A stretch of 33,135 nucleotides of DNA. Origin: Schoenoplectus triqueter (Eukaryota; Streptophyta; Magnoliopsida; Poales; Cyperaceae). The stretch is from contig CAXKVV010001927.1 of the NCBI GenBank assembly GCA_964058805.1, positions 1 to 33,135 on the forward strand, given 5' to 3'. The translations under genes and the position numbers were made by a program. The number at the start of each line of letters is the position of its first letter. Position 1 is the stretch's first letter. The notes beneath the pieces were generated by a model, which searched no databases, was not told the origin of the DNA, and worked only from the letters and a program-made list of their open reading frames with translations. Shown here piece by piece: positions 10,613 through 20,259 of this stretch.

Positions 10613-13600
10613 ATGTCCGAGACTGGCGGTGGTAGAAGGGGACGGGGCCGTGGGGCCCCACAACAGTCTCCAAGAGGTCGGGCTCCATATCAACAAGGAG
10701 CAGGTCGCAGAGGCGGCAGGGGGTGGGGCCAAGTACAGACTCCTCAGCAGGTCCAGTCTCAAGCTCCAGTTCAGCCTCAACAACAGCAGGTAATGTATGT
10801 GGCTGACGTGGTAGGTGGAAGGGGGGCCCGCCCCTACCATGCCGGTCCCATGAGCCAGCAGGCTCCCGAGCTGCACCAAGCAACGCGGGCTCCGTCTCCG
10901 CCTGTACAGATTTCACTCGAGATGACAGGTCGTTATTTTATGAATCTAATAGCAAATCTGTTGAAGTAATTTCCTTATAATTCTGGTCCTGTCTACTCCT
11001 AGGACTTAAAAAAGATATGAGAAATCTTTTAGGTTTTCAGCTGAATTGGGGCACCAATATCTAAGAGCAAAGGTTTAACAAATATTTTGCTGGTTTCTTT
11101 TTATGAGTTGAAATGGATTAAGAATTTTTAGGTAGGTAAGCAGTTGGTATGGGAGAACTGCATAGGAAATTTTAATTTTCCTCTCTCTTTTTCTTTATAT
11201 TTTGTTTGAGGTGTTGAGAATTATATCAGCCTGTGGTCCAAAAGGAAATTTTTTTGGCGTTTCTTTGGTAGAACCCATGCCTGTATCATATTTATGCTCT
11301 TTGAATTGAAATGGTGCCGCCAAAAATTTGATGCGACTTGTATACAATCATATTAAATCATATTAGGGACAAAGCAAAAACTTGATTGTCGCTTGGGGTT
11401 CGGTCTTTCTTCATATGTTGTAACTTTTTGAAAGTAATCTATTGTTGAGTTCTTTTTTGGCTTAACACTCAAAAAGATTCTACTTGTTTGTCGCACAGGT
11501 GCTCCATCAACTCAGGTGGTTGAACAGTTTAAACAGATGTCTGTTCAAGGTGAGGCCAGCTCGAGCCATGCGGTCCAGCCATTGGGCCCACCTGTACCTG
11601 TATCAGGCCCAATTGTTTCTGTTTCTTCTAGCAAGTCTATGAGGTTTCCTATGCGGCCTGGGAAGGGCAGTGTCGGGATAAGATGTGTTGTCAAAGCAAA
11701 CCATTTCTTTGCTGAATTGCCGAACAAGGATCTTCATCACTATGATGTTAGCTTCTTACTTTTCTCCCAAAACTGCAATACCATTTTAAATATTCTTCTA
11801 TTAAGTCGAAGATGGGATCAGTTGATGCTGAAATATCTCTTGATTGAAATGTAGTTGTTCAGTTGTCTTGTCCAATTCAAGATTGGATTAAGATTTCTGA
11901 AATGGAATACCAAGCTTAGTTGCATTCTCTAGGGTTGTGGCTGACTATAAACTCAGTCTCATTCAGCCCAAATGCAAATCGAAGAGTGACAAATTTTTGT
12001 AACTAGTACTACAGCCAAATGTTTTAAGGCTCTTTTCTTAGCTTCTCCGTGTCACGGAATTATTTTTACATTTGGCAAATATAATTTTTCCCGATATTCA
12101 ATTTATATTGATATCTGCTTCTGTGTCACCATATCATAATTTATTTGTATTTCTGTCATCCAACTACAGTATTGTAACTAACCCATCTTCTAACAGGTGT
12201 CAATATCCCCGGAAGTGGACTCGCGCATTGTCAATCGCTCAGTGATGCTGAATCTGGTGAAAGAGTACAAGGAGTCGTACTTGGGAGGCCGCCTCCCTGT
12301 TTATGATGGCCGCAAGAGCCTCTACACTGCTGGTGCACTCCCTTTCACGTCCAAAGAATTTCAAGTTATGCTAAGTGATGAAGATGATGGCAGTGGCTCG
12401 GCCTCAGGGTAATAATTGTTTATTGAAAGCTATGTTTTTTTTATTAATTCTTTTTCATTGGATGTGATTTATGTAGATGATGTTCATACTGCAAACCATT
12501 GCGGCCATATTGTGTCTTACCAAGTAGATGATGTTCATATTATTATTTATTTTTTATTAATTTACGATGATCCATACATTTAGTTCGAAAATTATCTCAA
12601 GTACTCTGATTTCTCACTATAATTTGTTTTGGATTTGAGAAGTTCTGGGGGTAGTTAGGGACTGTTCGAAAGTTGTGGTGTATGTTTCTGGTATTGGATG
12701 GACACAAAAGTTTAATGATCCTGTAGTAACACGCGTCGGACGAATGGTCCTGCCAAGGTGTCACCATTGTGCTTCCCAGTTTTTGTCAGTAATCCTGTTC
12801 GATTTTACGTATATGTTTAGGCCATATACCTTTCTTGTTACACAGGTTTGAGTCAATATTCAAAACTTGTATAGAGAAATCGGTTGTCATGTTGTCGTAG
12901 ACTCGTAGTCTTGAAGATATGCTACTTTGTTGGCACACCTGTGAGGTTTGTAATGAATCGCAAGTATTATTGAGTGAATCATACATGCACATTTTTAAAC
13001 TTATTTCAGGAGACAAAGGACCTTTAAGGTGGTGATCAAGTTTGCTGCGCGCACCGATCTTCACCACCTTGAGTTGTTCTTAGCTGGCCGTCAGGCGGAT
13101 GCACCTCAAGATGCTTTGCAAGTGCTGGACATCGTCTTGCGGGAATTGCCTACAGCTAGGTATTTGATTAATCCCAGTATTGTTTTAATACAACCAAGTT
13201 TGGCATAATTGTTCGTTCTTTTTAAATTTGTTGGTTTTTTACAGGTTTGCACCCATTGGCCGCTCTTTCTATTCTCCTGGTTTAGGGAGTAGGCAGACAC
13301 TTGGTGAGGGTTTGGAGAGCTGGCGTGGGTTTTACCAAAGTATAAGGCCTACTCAAATGGGGTTGTCGCTTAATATTGGTATGTATATACTTTCAAGTAC
13401 ATTTTATTATAGTAATTGCTCTGTAGTGTCATTCGTGTGGTAGTATAACTTATCACGCTTTCTTGCCATGTTAGATATGTCATCAACTGCCTTCATTGAG
13501 CCATTACCAGTAATCAACTTTGTATCGGAACTTCTGAATAGGGACATCCAGGGGAGACCTTTGTCCGACTCTGATCGAGTCAAGGTAAGTCTCAGTTTGA

Positions 13601-16600
13601 TTACCCTTAATTGTTATTTCACTTATCATTCAAACTTATTTAAATTTACATTTTTGTAATTGTTTTCAATAATGCAGATAAAGAAGGCATTGAGAGGTGT
13701 GAGAATAGAAGTGACTCACCGTGGCAATATGAGGAGGAAGTATCGCATAACTGGGCTGACAGCTCAGGCCACTAGAGAGCTGACGTAAGCATTTTTCTAT
13801 GCAAAGTTGTTCTTAAATTTCAGGAAAGAGAATAATGAAACCATGACATATCAATACTGTTCAAGTCTTAAAAACACTTTGCATTTACTTGTACAATTAT
13901 ACTTGGTATGAACAAGATATGTGCGTGAAGCACAGTACACAATTTTCTTTTGCATGATGGTTCTAACTATGTTATTGTGAAACAGGTTCCCTGTAGATGA
14001 ACAAGGCACCATGAAGTCGGTGGTGCAATATTTCCAAGAAACATATGGCTTCACAATTCAGCACACCTACCTTCCTTGCCTCCAAGTAGGAAACCAGCAA
14101 AGAGCAAATTACTTGCCAATGGAGGTGAGCAGACTATTTTTTTATTTCACCCTCTTTAACAAAATTATGCAGAAGCTGAGTTGTGTGCTTTTGGTAAATA
14201 CAAATTATAGGTGTGCAAAATAGTGGAGGGGCAGAGGTACACCAAGAAGTTGAACGAGAGGCAAATAACTGCCTTGCTTAGAGTCACATGCCAGCGCCCT
14301 CAAGAGAGAGAACAGGATATTATGCGGGTAATTTTATTTAGCTTGATTTATAATTTTACTCTCCACCTCTTTTTGCATTTTATACTTTTATCTTAAAATG
14401 AACTAATTGTGAAATTGATGCTTGCACTAATCTTGTTTACTTCGCTGTTTAGACGGTTCGTCACAATGCTTATCAGGATGACCCCTATGCGAGGGAGTTT
14501 GGTATCAGGATCAATGATAGGTTGGCCCAAGTGGAGGCCAGAATTTTACCCGCTCCAAAGGTATATCACAAATGTTATTCATCTCAATGAACTCTTAACA
14601 TTTATACATTGGATTTGAAAAGTACAGAATTTTTTTTTAATTCATAACATTGAGTTGCAAACATCGATACCATATCTATACACAGAAGAGACCTGCATCA
14701 TTCTGCTTATTTCAATTTTACTTCTCTTTTTTGTCTTATTACGAGTGTTATTATCTTCGTCTGGCAGCTCAAGTACCATGACACAGGGAGAGAGAAAGAT
14801 TGCCAACCAAGAGTAGGCCAATGGAATATGATGAATAAGGTAATACTGAATTTTAAATTGGATTAAATGTCCCTTATCTTATTTGCCTATCGTTGCTGAA
14901 ACTAAGTGATTATGAATTTTCTGCATATAGTAATTTTGTCTTCTTTTCCTTGTAATATACAGAAAATGGTGAATGGTGGGAGAGTGAGGAACTGGATTTG
15001 CATCAACTTTGCACGTAATGTGCAAGATGTTGCTGCTCGTGGATTCTGTCATGAGCTTGCTGTCATGTGTCAAACTTCTGGAATGGCAAGCACCCCCCCC
15101 CCCCCCACACACACACACTTTTGTCCTGATATTTCCTAAATTAACAATTTCATTTAGTCCTTGGTAAAGCTTAATCATGACGTGCTACAACACTTTTGAT
15201 CTTCAACTTCTTATGGGCATGCTAATAATTAGAACTATCACATCACAATCTATATGGGATGTAATATGTAGTTTTATTATGCGCCATTAGTGGACCCTGA
15301 TCCTGTATAAGATGGGATCCTGATCTTCTGCCATGCAACACCGTCCAGCGCGGAACATGGTCCGTTGGATTACCTTGGGATTCAAGCCGGCACGAACCAT
15401 GAAGAGATCCAACGGACTACGTTCTGCGCTGCACAGTGCTGCGCAACAGAGGATAAGGATTCGTATAAGATGGTACGCCACCGATTTTAGTTGAAGGTAA
15501 CTCATGACAAAGCAAAAAGTAAAATTGAGATGGTATTAATTGTTGAAATGAGATTGATCTCACTGACTGATGAATTTTGTATTGATTTTGAGAATATCAC
15601 AGGATTTTGCTCTTGAGGCAGTGCTGCCTCCTTTGAGTGCACGGCCTGATCAATTGGAACACGTGCTTAAGGCCCGTTACCATGATGCGTTGTTAAAATT
15701 GCAACCTGAGAGGCGTGAACTCGACTTGCTCATTGTTATTTTGCCTGACAATAATGGCTCCCTCTATGGTATGTTTCATCTGCTTTTCTTCCTAATTTAA
15801 TGCACACCCTTGCAAAATATTTCAGTGTCACATATAGGACATCATGCGTACTCCAACACAACATTTTAATAAGGGCGTGTTCATTTACCACCCACTTCGT
15901 GGGATGGGATGAATTTCATAGCCCAAAATGAAATAATTTCCCAAGCCCATTCGGATGTCAATTTGGTTGAAAGTTGGGATTAGATTATAAATTCCATCAA
16001 TGATACTGTTATTCACATTTTGATGGGAAAAATAAATTTAATTGGGTCAGATCTATATTTTCAGTTGCACCGAAGGAACCCATCCCCAATGAAATGAAAT
16101 CACACCAAATCTAGTGCAACTGAACGGGGCCTGATTGTTTTAGATACTTGCAAGTTGGCCAAAGGGAGCTCCTTAGTGAGCAACAGTTGGAGAGAGAATT
16201 TCTTTTGGTAGCACTGTACAAAATTACCTGCTAACTGGAGGAAAAAAACAATTTAACCATGTCTTTCCACACCCCTTTGTAGAAACCAGATGCTACTTTT
16301 GGAGGGAAAATTTAAGTGTTATAAATTTTATACAAGTGTAAACATCTGAGTGGTTCCTTTTCTTTTCTTATTATAATAGGTGATCTGAAACGCATATGTG
16401 AGACAGATCTTGGATTGGTTTCGCAGTGCTGTCTGACGAAGCATGTGTTTCGCATGAGCAAACAATACCTCGCCAATGTTGCATTAAAGATAAATGTCAA
16501 GGTTAAAAACAGACAAATGTTGTAAACCTCTTTTAGTTTTCTTGAACCAGGACAAGTTCATTTATTCTTTTGTTTATTTGATTTAAGGTTGGTGGTAGGA

Positions 16601-18816
16601 ATACTGTGCTGGTTGATGCTCTCTCAAGGAGGATTCCGCTTGTCAGTGACAGGCCCACCATAATATTCGGTGCTGATGTCACCCATCCTCATCCTGGCGA
16701 GGATTCAAGCCCTTCTATTGCTGCAGTATGAATAAAAAGCTTTACTTGTTTTTATTTGTTATGTATCCCTGTGAACTTGTTTGTTTGTTAGATATGATTT
16801 GTCAGAAACACAATTGCTTTTGTATATAACTATGAACTTGGTCTTGATCACTAGGGGCAATATTATATCCATCTAAGATCAATCTGGAAGCAAACAATGT
16901 GATTTAACTTACTCAAATGATCTGGTTACCCTTTGCCTAATATTTGTATCATCTTTTTTCCTGTCAATTAGGTTGTTGCGTCGCAGGATTGGCCAGAGAT
17001 TACAAAATATGCAGGCTTGGTCTCGGCTCAAGCACACCGACAAGAGCTGATACAAGATTTGTACAAGGTCTATCAAGATCCGCAAAGAGGTGCTATCAGC
17101 AGTGGAATGATCAGGTACAAACTACAAAAATATACTTAGCTACTTTGTTATTTTCTTCTATGAATAAAACGGTGGGAAGATGCCTTATCATGAAACCTGA
17201 AACCTGAAAACTCAATTTTGTCATAGGGAGCTCCTTATCTCTTTTAGAAGATCAACGAACCAGAGACCTCAGCGTATTATATTCTACAGGTAAACTTATT
17301 TAGGCAGTATTTATTGGATTGGAATAGGTTTTTATTTATTTTATTGATTTTCAGATTCGGATTGCTAGTAATTAGTGATCTCTTCATAATATCTGCCTAT
17401 AATGCTACCCCAAATGCAGGGATGGAGTGAGTGAAGGCCAGTTTTATCAGGTTTTGCTGCATGAATTAGACGCAATTCGCAAGGTTTGTGTTCTTATCCT
17501 TGTATATGGGTTTTAAACAGCAAAATGTACTGGCTCCAGCTGGTATAAACCGCCAGCTCGAGTTACACCCTTGTCAAATAAAAAAAAAGGACAAGAGAAT
17601 AGAACTAAAGATATGCCCGAAGTGCCCTTTTCCTTTTATTAATGTAAAATTATATTTATATTTCAGGCTTGTGCTTCACTCGAGCCAAATTACCAGCCAC
17701 CAGTAACTTTTGTGGTGGTACAAAAACGGCACCATACTAGGTTGTTCGCAAATAACCACAATGACCATTCTTCAGTTGACAGGAGCGGCAATATACTCCC
17801 TGGTTGGTGTTTTAATTGATTCTTATGTATTTGTCTTCTCAACCTTCATTTTATTTTCAACTATATCATGATCTATGCCTTGAATAATTTTGTATTTGGT
17901 GATGCAATTTTGAAGGCACTGTTGTTGATACAAAGATCTGCCACCCAACTGAGTTTGACTTCTACTTGTGCAGCCATGCTGGTATCCAGGTTTGTGAGTC
18001 CCTTATTTTTTGGGATGGATATTGTAATTTCTACAATAGGTTCTTAATTGAACTATTTTGTAGTTAGCACTGCAAACTAGATACATTGCACTGTGGTTCC
18101 ACTGCATTCTTTTCGAGAGATCCAGCTCTCTTTGTTGTTTCTGTTGCACAATTTTATGTGATGCATTTGAGGGTTTCACAGGGCAAATTCAGAGCTTCAA
18201 TTCATGGTATTGTAAACTGTTCTGTTTATTGATCTTATATTTTCCGCACAGGGGACAAGTCGGCCAGCTCACTACCATGTCCTGTGGGATGAGAACAACT
18301 TCACGGCTGATGGCTTACAAACTCTGACAAACAATCTTTGCTACACGTAATTGAAATAACTTATTGTTAATATTTTAAAGTTTTTTGATGCAGCATTTTG
18401 ACCGATTTTTAATTTATTTTTTATTTTAAATTTTCAGTTATGCAAGGTGTACAAGGTCTGTCTCAATTGGTGAGCCTACTGTTTTACGCAAAATAAATTA
18501 AGTCTAGTGTTTGGCATCAGTCTCATCAGTTCCATAGATATTTTCAGTTTCATATAAATTTTTAGTTTTGATATATGTGCTTTTTGCAATTTTTCATGCA
18601 GTTCCACCAGCATACTATGCTCACTTAGCTGCATTCCGGGCACGCTTTTATATGGATCCAGAGACATCAGACAGTGGGTCCATGCCTACTGGGCCTCCTG
18701 GACATGGTGTGGCGTCAGCTGGTGCATCGAGGTCCTCACGGGTGCCCGGGGCGGTGCCTGTTAGACCCCTTCCCGCACTTAAAGATAATGTGAAGCGTGT
18801 CATGTTTTATTGCTGA
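10613..18816 (+). CDS. AGO1: Argonaute 1-like RNA slicer
   Basis: This argonaute binds miRNAs and siRNAs and cleaves complementary RNAs in RISC. Coding exons: 10613-10928, 11499-11746, 12197-12408, 13010-13159, 13245-13378, 13475-13584, 13678-13784, 13986-14124, 14211-14327, 14453-14560, 14768-14839, 14963-15085, 15603-15768, 16380-16501, 16588-16725, 16972-17114, 17227-17289, 17420-17483, 17667-17802, 17916-17989, 18252-18346, 18438-18469, 18602-18816. Phases agree throughout, giving 1027 aa, close to Arabidopsis AGO1 (1048). A Gly/Arg/Gln-rich N-terminus precedes the N domain, PAZ (about 355-470), MID with the NNGSLYG loop (662-668) and PIWI. The slicer tetrad D738, E779, D824, H964 is intact, and the protein ends [12 protein letters not shown] and PIWI resemble AGO1 rather than AGO5, and the miR168 site supports this. 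The start [14 protein letters not shown] lacks the MVRKRR opening typical of AGO1. The intron at 15086-15602 has a GC donor. An AGO1 paralogue is possible. Confidence 0.95.
10863..10883 (+). promoter_or_regulatory. miR168 target site in AGO1 coding sequence
   Basis: The site lies in the first coding exon and encodes PELHQA, the same peptide as at the Arabidopsis AGO1 miR168 site. Compared with the perfect complement of miR168 (recalled from general knowledge), 18 of 21 positions match. The mismatches face miRNA positions 2, 14 and 21, and those at 2 and 14 are also present in Arabidopsis AGO1. The uninterrupted run CTGCACCAAGC spans the central cleavage position. This implies the conserved loop in which AGO1, loaded with miR168, limits its own mRNA. 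Confidence 0.88.
12473..12539. repeat. 16-bp direct repeat in AGO1 intron
   Basis: GTAGATGATGTTCATA occurs at 12473-12488 and 12524-12539, 51 bases apart, within the intron 12409-13009. No function is suggested. Confidence 0.8.
15093..15118. repeat. C14 run and CA microsatellite
   Basis: Fourteen consecutive C bases (15093-15106) run into about six CA units ending near 15118, only 7 bases after the GC donor of the intron. The run length could be a sequencing or assembly error, or polymorphic. Confidence 0.9.
15316..15462. mobile_element. Hairpin-forming MITE-like element (147 bp) with 11-bp direct repeats
   Basis: The two halves are imperfect reverse complements. The inner arms at 15346-15370 and 15407-15431 match at 22 of 25 positions. 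The outer arms, from 15316 and back from 15462, match at roughly 70 percent. A loop of 36 bases lies at 15371-15406. The whole is flanked by exact copies of GTATAAGATGG at 15305-15315 and 15463-15473, as expected of a target-site duplication; 9 to 11 bp would fit Mutator-like elements. It is GC-richer than the surrounding intron. A hairpin transcript from the intron is an alternative role. Confidence 0.6.
15872..16132. mobile_element. MITE in AGO1 intron (261 bp)
   Basis: The left end reads AGGGCGTGTTCATTTACCA (15872-15890). The right end, read on the minus strand, gives AGGCCCCGTTCAGTTGCAC (16114-16132), an imperfect 19-bp terminal inverted repeat with the GTTCA core shared. The interior is non-coding and partly self-complementary. 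The end type resembles hAT-like MITEs, but I see no convincing 8-bp target duplication. It lies in the intron between exons 15603-15768 and 16380-16501, which is among the gene's longest coding introns. Confidence 0.6.
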
Positions 18817-19295
18817 TAAAGCTTCTTATAACATGCACGAATAGCCATCTCTATAGTAGTATTTACCGTGTTCCTGTAATAGGTGCGATTGTGCTGTCCG
18901 CTGTGGTGTAGGTATCCCGTCTTTGGAGATTGAACTTGTGTTATAAGTTGATCGTAATTGGTTTTGTTGACCGTGGAGGTATATTATCTCGTTGTGGAAT
19001 ATAAACTATGCTTGCACTTCATAACTAAATAGAGCTCTTGCGGTGTTGTATCTTGTATGCATGCTTTTTGATGTCTTGTAGAAATCTTCAGTTGGATCCT
19101 GATTTTCTTGTGCTTAAATTAGTAAGGCTATAATGCAAATAGACGCCAGTAGCTGCTCATTATATTGGGATGTTGCGATACAAAGTGATAACTGGTGTTT
19201 GGTAATTGCTCTATCCTGTGGTTTATTGACGCGAGAGTTTCGTCACTTGGGCATCATCATAATGCGGAGGCCTTTTGTTACTTGTACACAGCAAA

Positions 19296-19355
19296 TGTGC
19301 GACTGGTTGGACAAATAATTTGTTTGCTGTGCGACTGGTTGGACAAATAATTTGT
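19296..19355. repeat. 28-bp direct repeat, 32-bp period
   Basis: A 28-base sequence starting TGTGCGACTGGTTGG occurs exactly at 19296-19323 and 19328-19355, downstream of the AGO1 3' end. This is a recent local duplication. Confidence 0.9.
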
Positions 19356-19359
19356 GGCT

Positions 19360-20040
19360 CGTGATTCATTCTCGTTGAGATTACAACTCATCATAACTTG
19401 AATTTGACTCAAATTATCTGACTCATATATTTTTTGATTCGAGTACGAATCAGAATTAATTAGCTCGGTAATTTATCAAATGACTCGTATATTTAGGTTT
19501 GTCATATTTCATATTTTTAATATTATTTAAGTTTATTTGGTTATATAATATATTTATTGTTATATAATTTATTTATTATTTATTTTATTTTATCAGTTGT
19601 TCTAGTTTTTATTTTGAAATCAACTAATAAGTAAAAATAAAAAAAATGAGCTAATTCGAAGAGCTGGCTCGAGTCAGATACGAACTGAGTACGTATTAGA
19701 ATAACAGCTTGAATTAAACTTATTCGTTAAGTTAGCTTGATTTGTGTAACTGTTGGTTTGACTCTGACTCGGCTTGGCTCACTGAACAGTCCTACAAATC
19801 AGCGACTCGAAAGTTTAATAGAAAATAGAACGATATTTGCTAAAGCAATGGACACTCATTATCATCAACAACATAAATCAGTTCCTCTTTTTATTGATAC
19901 CTTAACATGAAAGAATTATACGAACAACCATGGGTCGTTCTCAACTGTACACACAATCAATCAAACAATATTTAAAGAATTCGTTGTAGCTTATACACTC
20001 GTATATTTATTTTGTATAATATATAATGTTATTTGCTTCT
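19360..20040. other. AT-rich repeat-like sequence between convergent genes
   Basis: An almost pure AT core (about 19500-19640) is flanked by irregular copies of motifs such as GACTC, CTCGAGTC and GAGTACG on both sides. This looks like a degenerate dispersed repeat. No gene is recognisable. The right part probably contains the end of the sucrose synthase 3' UTR region. Confidence 0.4.
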
Positions 20041-20259
20041 TTGCTTCAAGATGTACCCCTTCTTGCATTGGAGGCAGAAGACCTTGGTGGAAATAACCCC
20101 GTAAAAGCCCTAAAATCAAATCCAGAGTCAGATTGACCAATCCGAAAGATAACTAAATCCAGTACAACTTTGCAATTTTGTACAATTTTGAGAAACTGTA
20201 TTCTTACCGTCTTATGCCCGATTGTGTCCTTCTGCATGTAGAAAATTTATCATCATCAG

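Larger units (their letters stand above)
15086..15602 (+). other. GC-AG intron of AGO1
   Basis: The exon before ends in codon ATG at 15085 (SGM) and the next starts with GAT at 15603 after a CACAG acceptor; phase and family alignment both require this junction. The intron therefore begins GCAAGC rather than GT. GC donors are a known minor class in plants and often retain the AAG context seen here. The intron also carries a C14 run at 15093-15106 followed by a CA repeat, and a hairpin element at 15316-15462. Confidence 0.8.

Noticed and set aside
15287..15505. 72-codon minus-strand frame inside an AGO1 intron
   Set aside because: It coincides with the GC-richer hairpin element; the open frame is explained by the foldback sequence and has no protein-like features.
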